Origin: Brachyspira hampsonii
Lineage (GTDB): Bacteria > Spirochaetota > Brachyspiria > Brachyspirales > Brachyspiraceae
Direction: 5' to 3'
Length of the DNA: 64,000 nt
Assembly (NCBI RefSeq): GCF_001746205.1
Contig: NZ_MDCO01000006.1
Location: 124,001-188,000 of the forward strand
Below the pieces are notes generated by a model. It had not been told where the DNA came from and made no database searches. It saw only the letters and a program-made list of their open reading frames with translations. Numbering within the stretch: the stretch's first letter is position 1; every line of letters starts with the position of its first letter. This document shows, piece after piece, positions 47,479-56,285 of this stretch. Made by a program: the position numbers and the translations under genes.

Positions 47479-48513
47479 ATGAAACCAGAAAAAAGTAATC
47501 TTTTTACACCTTTAAAAATAGGTAATCTTGAAATAAAAAACCGTGTAGTAATGCCTCCAATGTGTATGTATAGTGCTGAAGACGGATATGTTAATGATTG
47601 GCATATTCAGCATTATTCTACAAGGGCTATAGGCGGAGCAGGACTTATTATTGTTGAAGCTACAGGAGTGCTTTCTACTGCCAGCTATATTACTGACAAT
47701 GATTTAGGCATTTGGGACGATAAATATATTGACGGCTTAAGCAAACTTGTTAAAGCTATAAAAGGTAATGGAGCTTCTGCAGCAATACAGATTAATCATG
47801 CAGGAAGAAAATGTGATTGTTTGAAAGTTGATAAAATATATGCTCCTAGTGCTATAGCATTTAGTGATCAGTTTAAAACACCTGTTGAAATGACTAAAGA
47901 TGATATTAATGAAGTTGTTGATGCATTTGTTAAAGCATTTGTCAGAGCTAAAAAAGCAGGCTTTGATATGGTTGAAGTTCATGCTGCTCATGGTTATTTG
48001 ATTTCTACTTTCTTATCACCATTATCAAATAAAAGAACGGATGAATACGGAAAAAACAGAGCTAAAATTTTAGAAGAGATTTTAAGAAAAGGAAAAGAAG
48101 CTGTAGGAAAAGATTATCCTATACAAATAAGAATATCTTCTTATGACTGGAAAGAAGGCGGGAACACAGTAAAAGATTTTGTTGATATGTTAAAACCATT
48201 AGAAGAACAAGGATTATTTGATTCTATCAATGTTAGTACAGGAGCTGTTACTGCTGACGGTAAAATTATACCTTATGAAGGCTATCAAATACCTTTCTGC
48301 AGAGAGTTAAAACAATATATGAAAGTTCCTTGCATAGGTGGAGGACTTTTAACAGATCCTAAAATGGCTAATATGATAGTAAGAAACGGTGCTGCTGATG
48401 CTGTATATATTGGAAGAGAGATTTTAAGAAACCCTTATTGGGCATTACAGGCTGCCAGAACTTTAGGTATTGATGTTCCATTCCCTAAACAATATGAAAT
48501 GGCTAAAAGATAA
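47479..48513 (+). CDS. NADH:flavin oxidoreductase, Old Yellow Enzyme family (NamA/YqjM-like)
   Basis: 344 residues, the length of the short YqjM/NamA-type Old Yellow Enzymes. The FMN-binding TIM barrel shows LFTPLKIGNLEIKNRVVMPPM, the IQINHAGRK substrate-site motif, the paired histidine motif VEVHAAHGYLISTFLSPLSN, and CIGGGLLTDP near the phosphate site. It reduces electrophilic C=C bonds with NAD(P)H and probably acts in detoxification or in reducing host-derived compounds. AAAGGAG precedes the ATG. A strong terminator follows. Confidence 0.92.
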   Translation: MKPEKSNLFTPLKIGNLEIKNRVVMPPMCMYSAEDGYVNDWHIQHYSTRAIGGAGLIIVEATGVLSTASYITDNDLGIWDDKYIDGLSKLVKAIKGNGASAAIQINHAGRKCDCLKVDKIYAPSAIAFSDQFKTPVEMTKDDINEVVDAFVKAFVRAKKAGFDMVEVHAAHGYLISTFLSPLSNKRTDEYGKNRAKILEEILRKGKEAVGKDYPIQIRISSYDWKEGGNTVKDFVDMLKPLEEQGLFDSINVSTGAVTADGKIIPYEGYQIPFCRELKQYMKVPCIGGGLLTDPKMANMIVRNGAADAVYIGREILRNPYWALQAARTLGIDVPFPKQYEMAKR

Positions 48514-48544
48514 TTAAAAAATAAATATAATTAAATATTTTTTG

Positions 48545-48590
48545 AGGCTTGATTATGCTTATATAAATATGCATAATTTAAGCCTTTTTT
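48545..48590 (+). terminator. terminator after the Old Yellow Enzyme gene
   Basis: AGGCTT (48545-48550) pairs with AAGCCT (48580-48585), with ATTATGC/GCATAAT inside the stem, followed by T6. Confidence 0.8.
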
Positions 48591-48640
48591 ATTTTCATTA
48601 CTTCTTGATATATTTCTATTTAATAATAGAATTATAAATT

Positions 48641-49387
48641 ATGAAGACTGTATCTATTATCATATTTATAAGCATTTGCTGTAATATTATATATTCATTT
48701 ACTCAAAATGAAAATGATTTAATTATGGCTGCCGAAAAATCTGATATTATGTCAATTAGAAATATACTTAATAAAAAAGATGTTAATATTAATGTTCAAG
48801 ACAGATACGGTGTTACTCCTTTGATGCATGCTGTATTTAATAAAGATATTTATATATTAGAATTATTATTAAAGAACAATGCCAATCCTAATATGCAAAA
48901 TGACAGCGGTAAAACTGCTTTAATATATGCATGCAATACTTGTGATTTTGATATTATACAGATGCTTATATGGTATAAGGCGGATGTTAATCTTAGAGAT
49001 AATTATAAATCTACAGCTTTGATGTATGCTTCCAGCAGAGATGCAAATATAATAAAATTACTTGCCGATTCAGGTGCTGATATTAATGCTCAGAATTTAG
49101 ATGGAAAGACTGCTTTGATATATAATATTTTAAATAAGGCTGATGCTGATATAGTGAAAACTTTTATTTCTTTAGGGGCTGATATCAATATTCAGGATAT
49201 TCATGGCTACACTGCTTTAATGTATGCTGCTATATTGGATTATAGAAATTTAGTTGAAATATTAATAGAAAATGGGGCAGATGTAAATAAAAGAAATAAT
49301 TATAATAAAACAGCTTTAACTATGTCAGAAGAAAATAAAAATTATAAAATGGCTGAAATTTTAATTAAATACGGTGCTGTAAGATAA
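48641..49387 (+). CDS. exported ankyrin-repeat protein
   Basis: 248 residues with a signal peptide (IIIFISICCNIIYSF). Six or seven regular ankyrin repeats fill the rest, for example YGVTPLMHAVFNKDIYILEL, LLADSGADINAQNLDGKTAL and ILIENGADVNKRNNYNKTAL. It is a pure ankyrin scaffold without other domains. No good ribosome binding site is visible before the ATG. It converges with another ankyrin gene, leaving only two bases between the stops. Confidence 0.85.
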   Translation: MKTVSIIIFISICCNIIYSFTQNENDLIMAAEKSDIMSIRNILNKKDVNINVQDRYGVTPLMHAVFNKDIYILELLLKNNANPNMQNDSGKTALIYACNTCDFDIIQMLIWYKADVNLRDNYKSTALMYASSRDANIIKLLADSGADINAQNLDGKTALIYNILNKADADIVKTFISLGADINIQDIHGYTALMYAAILDYRNLVEILIENGADVNKRNNYNKTALTMSEENKNYKMAEILIKYGAVR

Positions 49388-49389
49388 TA

Positions 49390-50670
49390 TTAATTTACTT
49401 CTTCTAATCCTAATAATTTTTTTATTTCTTTATTATTTATTTTCTTTGCTAAATCTATCGCTTTACTGTCAGCAGCTGCATTGTTTCTTATAAGTTTTCT
49501 GCACATTTCTAAATTATTATTTTCTACTGCTATAGCTAATGGAGTGTATCCTCTGCTGTCTTTTATCTCAGCATCAGCACCGTTTAATAATAAATTATCA
49601 ACTATAGATATATTATTATTTTTTACTGCTATATGTATAGGAGCATATCCATTATAGATATTGTTTAATTCAGATTCGGCATTTATTAAAATATTAGATA
49701 TTTCAGTATCATTATTAATAACTGCTATATTTAATGCTAATTGATTTTGATCATTTAATATATTTATATCGGTATTATATTTTATTAAAGCATTTATGAC
49801 TTCTATATATTTACTTTTTGATTTATGGGCATTCATTACAGCTAAATGCAAAGCGGTATTTCCATTTTTATCTTTTATATTAGGATTGGCATTTTTAGAT
49901 AAAAGCAAATTAACACTTTCAAGCAATTTATTAGAATTGTTTTCTATTACATAATGCAAAGATGTTTTGAAATTGGCATTTGTATTATCAATATTAGCTC
50001 CCAATTTTATAAGTTCGCTTGCAGCCTCTATAGAACCATTTCCTACAGCATAATGAAGCATAGTATTTGTATCTTTAGTATCAACATCTATTCCTAAGTT
50101 TTTTACTAAATAGTTTATATTTTCTGCATTATTTCCAATGCTTGCTGATTTAATTAATGATACAACATCTTCGCTATTCATAAGAAGGTATATATTTTTA
50201 TTAAGATAAAGCTCTAATATTTGAGGATTGGAATATTCTGATGCAAGAAATTCACTTCTAGGTTTTTCTTTCATTTTAAAATTAATATTTGCTCCTGAAT
50301 CTATTAGTAATTTTACGCTTTCAAAATTTCTATTTACAGCAGCAATGTCCATAGCTGAATAGTATGAACCGTCTATATATTGATTATTATTTGTTATTTT
50401 AGTATTACTTTCCAAAAGGATATTTAAATCTGTATACGGAGAAGTTTTAAGTATATTTATTGAAGCTGTCTGATTATTTTCTGCTGCTATATGTATGAGT
50501 GAATATCCTCTTTCATCTTTAATATTCGGACTTACATTTTGTGATAATAGAGTTTGTATAGTTCTGATATCTCCTATTTTGACAGCATTAATCATTTTAT
50601 TTTCATTTTCTGTTAATGCGTATAGAGTGACAATATTTATAAATAATGTTATTGCTATAAATTTTTTCAT
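49390..50670 (-). CDS. exported ankyrin-repeat protein
   Basis: 426 residues with a signal peptide (FIAITLFINIVTLYA). About eleven ankyrin units run to the C-terminus, including DERGYSLIHIAAENNQTASI, LIKLGANIDNTNANFKTSLH, DKNGNTALHLAVMNAHKS and LLLNGADAEIKDSRGYTPLA. There are no other domains. It lies divergent to the HD-domain gene and convergent with the smaller ankyrin gene. It has GGAAA before the ATG, a weak binding site. Confidence 0.85.
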   Translation of the reverse strand: MKKFIAITLFINIVTLYALTENENKMINAVKIGDIRTIQTLLSQNVSPNIKDERGYSLIHIAAENNQTASINILKTSPYTDLNILLESNTKITNNNQYIDGSYYSAMDIAAVNRNFESVKLLIDSGANINFKMKEKPRSEFLASEYSNPQILELYLNKNIYLLMNSEDVVSLIKSASIGNNAENINYLVKNLGIDVDTKDTNTMLHYAVGNGSIEAASELIKLGANIDNTNANFKTSLHYVIENNSNKLLESVNLLLSKNANPNIKDKNGNTALHLAVMNAHKSKSKYIEVINALIKYNTDINILNDQNQLALNIAVINNDTEISNILINAESELNNIYNGYAPIHIAVKNNNISIVDNLLLNGADAEIKDSRGYTPLAIAVENNNLEMCRKLIRNNAAADSKAIDLAKKINNKEIKKLLGLEEVN

Positions 50671-50841
50671 ATTATTTCCATTTTATTAAGTTAATATTAT
50701 GTATACTAATATTATAATCATCGTTTTTATATTTATTTTTATTATAACTTTTTTATTATTAAAATATTATATAAATAGAATAAAATATTGAAAAATAGAC
50801 AAATATAATATATACTTATGATAATATTTGGAGGTTTTTAA

Positions 50842-51414
50842 ATGGCTAGCATAGAAAGAGATAAAGCTATTGAACTATTTAAAAAATATAACAATGAGCA
50901 TTCATTATTTAAGCATGCATTATCAGTAGAAGCAGTTATGAGATATTTTGCTAGAAAAAACGCAGAAGATGAAGATGAATGGGGTATGGTAGGATTTTTG
51001 CATGATATGGATTATGAAAAATATCCTGATGAGCATTGTATTAAAGTTAGGGAAATACTTGAGGCAGAGGGGGGTCCTGATAGTTTTATAAGAGCCATTC
51101 AAAGTCATGGTTATGGAATTTGTACCGACATAGAGCCTTTAAGCAATATGGAAAAAACTTTATATGCTGTTGATGAGCTTGCAGGTTTTATTACCGCATG
51201 TGCTTTAGTGAGACCTTCAAAGAGTTTAGATGATATGGAAGTAAAATCTGTTAAGAAGAAATTGAAAGATAAGGCATTTGCAGCTAAAGTTGATAGAACG
51301 GTTATAAATAAAGGTGCTGAAATGTTGGGAATTAACATAGATGAACTTATAAAAGAAACTATAGAAGCTCTTATTCCTGTGCAGGAGAGTATAGGGCTTA
51401 ATAAAATTTCCTAA
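50842..51414 (+). CDS. HD-domain phosphohydrolase-like protein
   Basis: 190 residues with an HD metal-binding domain: the first histidine lies in LFKHALSVEAVMRYFA, the HD pair in GFLHDMDYEKYPDEH, and a downstream histidine in IQSHGYG. The closing AVDELAGFITACALVRPSK segment is typical of a widespread small HD hydrolase group of unknown substrate. Proteins of this fold cleave phosphate esters, often nucleotides. GGAGG before the ATG is a strong start signal. It heads a cluster of enzymes on the plus strand. Confidence 0.85.
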   Translation: MASIERDKAIELFKKYNNEHSLFKHALSVEAVMRYFARKNAEDEDEWGMVGFLHDMDYEKYPDEHCIKVREILEAEGGPDSFIRAIQSHGYGICTDIEPLSNMEKTLYAVDELAGFITACALVRPSKSLDDMEVKSVKKKLKDKAFAAKVDRTVINKGAEMLGINIDELIKETIEALIPVQESIGLNKIS

Positions 51415-51439
51415 ATATTAATGTTTACGGACTTGGGTT

Positions 51440-52081
51440 ATGAGTAAAATAAAGATACTTACAATAGTAGATATGCAAAATGATTATATGGAAGGCGGTC
51501 CTATGGCTGTTAAAGGTGCTTCTAAATTAGTGCCTATTATAAATGATCTTATAAAGAATGGCGAGTATGATGCCATAATTGCAACTCAGGATTGGCATCC
51601 TTCTAATCATATATCTTTTGCTTCAACTCATGAAAAAGAGCCTTTTTCTAAAATAAAAGTTATAGATCAGGATACGGGGGATGAAGAAATTATTACTTTA
51701 TGGCCTCGTCATTGCGTTGCCAGAACTTATGGTTCTGCTATAGTTGATGGCTTAAGGAAGAAAAGAGATTATATTTATGTTCAAAAGGGAGTTGATCCGG
51801 ACGATGAGGGTAACTCCGGTTTTTCTTATATGCATAAAGAATTCATAGATGCTGCCAGAGAAAATAAAGAAACTTTGGTGCTTGATTTTGTCGGCGTTGC
51901 TCTTGACTACTGCATATTTTTTACAGCGAGAGATACGGCTGAGTATGTGGCTTCTATAGATGCTGAGTATTTAGTAAGTGTAAATGTACTTGGATATGCT
52001 TCTGCGGCAGTTAATCCTGAAGTTATAGAGGGCTTATATGCTTCTTGTCCTCTAATTAATCTTAAAAAGGTTAAATTGTGA
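51440..52081 (+). CDS. pncA: nicotinamidase / isochorismatase-family amidase
   Basis: 213 residues. The catalytic triad of nicotinamidases is visible: D11 (VDMQNDY), K116 (YVQKGVD) and C158 (VALDYCIFFTA). Metal ligands D51, H53 and H57 lie in DWHPSNHIS. It should hydrolyse nicotinamide to nicotinate for NAD salvage in the cytoplasm. The DYC context with alanine before it agrees with PncA rather than with isochorismatases. Its stop overlaps the GTG start of the alkyltransferase gene in a GTGA junction, so the two are translationally coupled. Confidence 0.85.
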   Translation: MSKIKILTIVDMQNDYMEGGPMAVKGASKLVPIINDLIKNGEYDAIIATQDWHPSNHISFASTHEKEPFSKIKVIDQDTGDEEIITLWPRHCVARTYGSAIVDGLRKKRDYIYVQKGVDPDDEGNSGFSYMHKEFIDAARENKETLVLDFVGVALDYCIFFTARDTAEYVASIDAEYLVSVNVLGYASAAVNPEVIEGLYASCPLINLKKVKL

Positions 52082-52611
52082 AAATTATTAGGCTTGATAA
52101 AAAAACAAATTTTAATAAAGCCTATATTTATAAAAGCCCTATTGGCGATATAATATTAATGACAGATGAAACTTCTCAATATATCACTTCATTAGAGTTT
52201 AACTTAAATAATATTAATATATCATTAAAACATGATGAACCGCCTATAATAAAGAAGGCAAAAAAAGAATTAGATAATTACTTTTCAAATAATTTAAAAA
52301 ATTTTTCTATTCCTTTGGCTTTATATGGTACAGATTTTCAATATAATGTTTGGTTGGAAACTTTAAATATACCTTTTGGTAATGTTGTATCATATTCTGA
52401 AATAGCAGCAAGTATTTCCGATAAAAGAGGCAGCATATCGAGAGCAGTTGGAACAGCTGAAGGAAAAAATAAAATAGCTATTATTATACCTTGTCATAGA
52501 GTTGTAGGAGTAAATAAAAAATTAACAGGCTATGCGGGAGGCTTGGATAAAAAAGAATATTTACTCAAACATGAAGGCTTTAATATAGTTAATTCTAAGA
52601 TTATAATATGA
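52078..52611 (+). CDS. ogt: methylated-DNA--protein-cysteine methyltransferase
   Basis: 177 residues starting at GTG 52078, overlapping the pncA stop by four bases. The active site IIPCHRVVG has the acceptor Cys139; the helix-turn-helix region GNVVSYSEIAASISDKRGSISRAVGTA provides the arginine finger (R122). It removes O6-methyl groups from guanine by transferring them irreversibly to its own cysteine. The N-terminal ~80 residues are the usual poorly conserved ribonuclease-like domain. No Ada regulatory domain is attached, so it is an Ogt-type protein. Confidence 0.9.
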   Translation: MKIIRLDKKTNFNKAYIYKSPIGDIILMTDETSQYITSLEFNLNNINISLKHDEPPIIKKAKKELDNYFSNNLKNFSIPLALYGTDFQYNVWLETLNIPFGNVVSYSEIAASISDKRGSISRAVGTAEGKNKIAIIIPCHRVVGVNKKLTGYAGGLDKKEYLLKHEGFNIVNSKIII

Positions 52612-52639
52612 AAATAAGATTATAATAGGTTGATTTTAT

Positions 52640-53194
52640 ATGCTTAAAAAGACTTATAAAACAAATAGGCTTTTTCTATTACAGCCTAATATAAATATGG
52701 CTTCAGAGATAGTTGATTTTTACAGAAGAAATAGAGAGTTTTTTAAAGAGTTTGATCCTCAAAGACCTGAAGTATTTTATAAGGTTAATACTCATAAAGA
52801 TATTATAAAAAAAGAGCTTGAAGAAATCAGATTGGAAAGAATGCTGAAATTTTGGATATATAAAATAGAAGATAAAAGAAAGATTATAGGTATGATTAAT
52901 TTCAGCAATATTTATAAAGGGGTTTTTTTATCAACTACAGTGGGCTATAAATTAGATGAATTTGAACAAGGTAAAGGCTATATGACTGAAGCTCTTAAAG
53001 CAGCAATAATAATAGTATTTAAAGAACTTAAACTTCATAGAGTAGAGGCTAATATAATGCCGCACAATAAACCTTCATTAGAGTTGGCTAAAAGATTGGG
53101 ATTTGAATATGAGGGGCTTGCTAAGAAATATTTAAAGATTAATGGTAAGTGGGAAGATCATGTTCATATGACTATAATAAATAATGAATTGTGA
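52640..53194 (+). CDS. GNAT-family N-acetyltransferase (RimJ/RimL-like)
   Basis: 184 residues with an acetyl-CoA-binding GNAT domain: the central TTVGYKLDEFEQGKGYMTEA motif holds the pyrophosphate loop, and LHRVEANIMPHNKPSLELAK with RLGFEYEGLAKKYLKINGKW is typical of RimJ/RimL and SpeG-like enzymes. It transfers acetyl groups to an amine, often a ribosomal protein N-terminus; the substrate is not known. It follows ogt by 28 bases on the same strand. Confidence 0.88.
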   Translation: MLKKTYKTNRLFLLQPNINMASEIVDFYRRNREFFKEFDPQRPEVFYKVNTHKDIIKKELEEIRLERMLKFWIYKIEDKRKIIGMINFSNIYKGVFLSTTVGYKLDEFEQGKGYMTEALKAAIIIVFKELKLHRVEANIMPHNKPSLELAKRLGFEYEGLAKKYLKINGKWEDHVHMTIINNEL

Positions 53195-53258
53195 TTTATA
53201 GATATTTTACCATTTTTATTATATAATAATAAACTGTTTAAATTATTTTGGAGATAAT

Positions 53259-54557
53259 ATGTCAAATTTGATAATTAAGAATTTAGGTCCTATAACATAT
53301 TTTGAAATGGATATAAAAGATTTTAATTTGATTATTGGAGAGCAGGCCGTAGGAAAAAGTACAATTTGTAAATGTATATATTTTTTTAGATTATTAAAAG
53401 ATGATGTTAATTCTTTTATAGTTGAACTATTATTAAATAATGATAAAAATAATAATGTTTTATCAAAAGAACAGTTAATATCACAATTAGATATTAAGGC
53501 TAAAGATTTATTTATAAAAATATTTGGAGATTTAGAATATACAGATTTATTTATTTCCTATAATTATAAAGCATCTCTTAATATAGAAATAAAATTTGAT
53601 AAAGATAAAAAATTGATTATATCTTATAGTGATGCTTTACTAAATATGGTATATAATTTTTATAATGAAATAAAAAATATTAAATACAATAGAGTTGAAA
53701 AACTAGATTTATTTAAGAGAATTTTACCTATTCTTTTAAATAAAGGTATATTTGATGAGGAGTATAATACTTATTATATTCCTGCTGCTAGAAGTTCATT
53801 ATCCTTTATTAATAATCAGAAAACTAAATTAAATTATGAATCTATTGATTTAGTTAATTTGAAATTTATACAATTTATAGAAAATATACAGCATATATTT
53901 AATAATGGAATAAAGGGTCTTAATAATAAAATAAGAAATAAGAAAATAAGGCATAATATAATACAATTGTCTAAGAAAATTATTAATCTTATGAAAGGAG
54001 AATATTTTTCTGAAAATGGTACAGAATATATTTTATTAGATTCTGAAAAAAAAGAGAGAATACCTGTTAACTATATATCTTCTGGACATCAGGAAATACT
54101 ATGGCTTTTGAACATTTTATATTATCTTATTATAAGAAATGAAAAGGCTTTCGTGATTATAGAAGAACCTGAAGCACATTTATATCCTAAGATGCAAAAA
54201 GAAATAGTAGATTTTATAGTGAATTTTATGAATATCACAGGAAGTACAGTTTTCATAACAACTCATAGCCCTTATATATTAACAAGCACTAATAATTTAT
54301 TATATGCAGGAAAAATAAAAAAAGAAAAAAATAGTGATGAGGTTAATGAAAAGATTGATAAGTTATTTGGTAAGTATGGAGTTATTGATACGGATAAAAT
54401 AAATGCATTTAAACTTTATTTTAAAGATAATAAAACATCATATTCAAGTTTAATAAATGAAAATAGCGGCGAAATTATGACAGAATTGATAGATGAAATT
54501 TCTGATTATATAAATGAAACTTACACTAAATTACTTGATATAGAAGAAGATTTATGA
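53259..54557 (+). CDS. RecF/OLD-like AAA ATPase, first gene of a two-gene module
   Basis: 432 residues of the ABC-type ATPase group used by OLD, RecF and several phage-defence proteins. Walker A GEQAVGKST lies at 27-35, an ABC-like signature ISSGHQE at 274-280, Walker B with FVIIEEPEAHLYP at 298-310, and the switch histidine in FITTHSPYIL at 332-341. The middle (about 45-260) is a long helical insert where a coiled coil or effector-binding region would be. There is no Toprim nuclease domain, so it differs from OLD nucleases. GGAG supports the ATG. Its stop overlaps the next gene's start (ATGA), implying a stoichiometric pair. Confidence 0.85.
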   Translation: MSNLIIKNLGPITYFEMDIKDFNLIIGEQAVGKSTICKCIYFFRLLKDDVNSFIVELLLNNDKNNNVLSKEQLISQLDIKAKDLFIKIFGDLEYTDLFISYNYKASLNIEIKFDKDKKLIISYSDALLNMVYNFYNEIKNIKYNRVEKLDLFKRILPILLNKGIFDEEYNTYYIPAARSSLSFINNQKTKLNYESIDLVNLKFIQFIENIQHIFNNGIKGLNNKIRNKKIRHNIIQLSKKIINLMKGEYFSENGTEYILLDSEKKERIPVNYISSGHQEILWLLNILYYLIIRNEKAFVIIEEPEAHLYPKMQKEIVDFIVNFMNITGSTVFITTHSPYILTSTNNLLYAGKIKKEKNSDEVNEKIDKLFGKYGVIDTDKINAFKLYFKDNKTSYSSLINENSGEIMTELIDEISDYINETYTKLLDIEEDL

Positions 54558-55081
54558 TTAATGATAATTTTATAAAACAATTAAAAAAAGATGAAACTAT
54601 AACTTTATCCGATTCTCAGACTAAAGTTTTTATATATGCTTTAGATGATATTTATATTATTACAGTTGATAAAGGTATAATTTCAGATAACATAAAAAAA
54701 TGTGACTATTTAGCATATAGAAAATATGATAAAACATGTTTTATAGAACTTAAAGGCAAGAAAATTGATGAAGCTTATAATCAGATAATATCATCAGTTT
54801 ATTATATATCTAGTAGTGAAGATTTATCTTTTTTAATTAATGATGTCAAAATTTTATATGCATATATTATTAGTAAAGAAAATAATAGAATACCTAAAGG
54901 AAGCAATAGTAAAGAGAGAAAATTGGCAAATATTTTATATAAAAAGTCGAAAGAAAAGTCAAAAATAAATAATTATTTGGATTTAGTTAAATATGTTAAA
55001 ACAGTATCAAATAATGATAAAAGAGAATCATCAGATGAAAACAATTTAATTTGCAGTTCAAAAAATCCTTTAAAACTCTAG
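54554..55081 (+). CDS. putative PD-(D/E)xK nuclease-like partner of the ATPase
   Basis: 175 residues, not matched to a named family. Residues 49-80 read as KCDYLAY, a short loop, then CFIELKGKKIDEAYNQI. This is the D-(X)n-ExK core of PD-(D/E)xK nucleases, with D51, E65 and K67 as candidate catalytic residues and a helix that follows as expected. The preceding strands (KVFIYALDDIYIITVD) also fit the fold. The C-terminal ~55 residues are charged and probably disordered. The four-base overlap with the ATPase gene and the lack of other partners suggest a two-component system, possibly against phage. Nuclease activity is inference from the motif. Confidence 0.65.
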   Translation: MINDNFIKQLKKDETITLSDSQTKVFIYALDDIYIITVDKGIISDNIKKCDYLAYRKYDKTCFIELKGKKIDEAYNQIISSVYYISSSEDLSFLINDVKILYAYIISKENNRIPKGSNSKERKLANILYKKSKEKSKINNYLDLVKYVKTVSNNDKRESSDENNLICSSKNPLKL

Positions 55082-55203
55082 AATTATGTTTATTAATTTC
55101 TATAAATTTGCATAAAAACATATAAAATTATATACTCAAAATCTTTACAAATTAAATATTATCTGTATAATGCATGTAAATAAAAATAATAAGAGGTATA
55201 TAA

Positions 55204-55494
55204 ATGTCTGTAAAATGTGTTTGGTGCGGAAAAAATGTAGAAGAAATACAAGGGCAGGCTACCATGGATACTTGTGATGAGTGCGAAGATTTTTTTGAAG
55301 AGCACATTGATGATATATCAGAATCTTTGAATGAGCTTCTTAAAAAAAATGAATCTTCATCATCTAAACCTACAGAAAAAAAGGCTTGGATTAGTTATTC
55401 GCTTATAACAGCAATTCATATGCTTAGTTCTAAACCATATATAGAATTTAAAGACTCTAAATATAAAGATTTAATTTCGGATAATAAAAAATGA
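55204..55494 (+). CDS. small zinc-ribbon-like protein
   Basis: 96 residues. Two cysteine pairs near the N-terminus, CVWCGK (5-10) and CDECED, form a likely zinc ribbon. The remainder is acidic, then serine/lysine-rich, and ends in a helix (AWISYSLITAIHMLSS). No enzymatic motif is visible; small zinc-ribbon proteins often bind nucleic acids or other proteins. AGAGG precedes the ATG. Its stop overlaps the start of the next gene (ATGA), and both proteins carry paired cysteines, so they may work together. Confidence 0.65.
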   Translation: MSVKCVWCGKNVEEIQGQATMDTCDECEDFFEEHIDDISESLNELLKKNESSSSKPTEKKAWISYSLITAIHMLSSKPYIEFKDSKYKDLISDNKK

Positions 55495-55808
55495 GAACAT
55501 TATATATAATAACTTTTATAATCTTTTGTTTTTCTGCAAGTTTAATACCTAAAAGTCAGGAGAATTTTTACTGTGAGTATTGCGGCAATAAATTTAGTTC
55601 AGTTAAATTATTAACTTCTCAAAATTGTATGCGGTACCCAGATGGTAATTATAAAGGCAAGCATAAACTTTATGAGGGCAGTGAAAAAGATGAATATACT
55701 TGTAAATACTGCGGTAATAAATATAAAACTATAAAACAATTAACTTCTGCCAAGTGTATGAGTCATCCAAATGGTAATTATAAGGGATATCATTCTCCTG
55801 CTCTTTGA
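55491..55808 (+). CDS. exported protein with two CxxC zinc-finger-like repeats
   Basis: 105 residues. A signal peptide (TLYIITFIIFCFSASLI) precedes two copies of a ~36-residue unit: EYCGNKFSSVKLLTSQNCM then PDGNYKGKH, and KYCGNKYKTIKQLTSAKCM then PNGNYKGYH. Each unit supplies two cysteines as CxYC, a later cysteine and a histidine, a plausible C3H zinc site. The unit looks like a repeat family seen in other gut bacteria (recollection, not checked). It starts within the stop of the zinc-ribbon gene. Confidence 0.7.
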   Translation: MRTLYIITFIIFCFSASLIPKSQENFYCEYCGNKFSSVKLLTSQNCMRYPDGNYKGKHKLYEGSEKDEYTCKYCGNKYKTIKQLTSAKCMSHPNGNYKGYHSPAL

Positions 55809-55839
55809 TAATTATAATACTAATAATTATGGGGTATTT

Positions 55840-56196
55840 ATGAATAATTATGATAATAATGAGAGAGAAGTTGAAATAGTTAATGATGACTTTAATGATA
55901 AAAAGAATTCTTTTAATTTTATAATTTCTTGGATTCCATTTATATTAGCTTTAATATATACGATTTCGCCCATTGATTTTATTCCAGATGTTATACCTGT
56001 TGCTGGTTGGGGAGAAGATGCTTTGTTTTTAATTGCATCGGCTTTGCATGGTATTCAAAATACTGTACTAGATAAAAATACATCTATATATAAGATAGTT
56101 AAATATATAAAATGGGCTTCATTTATATTTACTATTATGTTTATACTGATATTGGTTCTTCTTATAGTATTAGTTTTTAAAGTTTCAGCCAATTAG
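55840..56196 (+). CDS. YkvA/DUF1232 membrane protein
   Basis: 118 residues from ATG 55840, with GGGG eight bases upstream; a longer frame from 55771 overlaps the preceding gene. An acidic 35-residue N-terminus is followed by the DUF1232 core, recognised by LIYTISPIDFIPDVIPVAGWGEDALFL, and a final hydrophobic helix (FIFTIMFILILVLLIVLVF). Two to three membrane segments are expected. The family is widespread and uncharacterised. It lies just before dnaA. Confidence 0.8.
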   Translation: MNNYDNNEREVEIVNDDFNDKKNSFNFIISWIPFILALIYTISPIDFIPDVIPVAGWGEDALFLIASALHGIQNTVLDKNTSIYKIVKYIKWASFIFTIMFILILVLLIVLVFKVSAN

Positions 56197-56285
56197 TAAT
56201 AATATATACTGTAATTTTCTATATTTAATTTAAAAATATAAATTCCGATTATTATATAGCTAGAATATATTTTAAAGATAGAAAG

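Noticed and set aside
53259-54557. OLD-family nuclease
   Set aside because: The protein ends soon after the ATPase switch region and has no Toprim domain.
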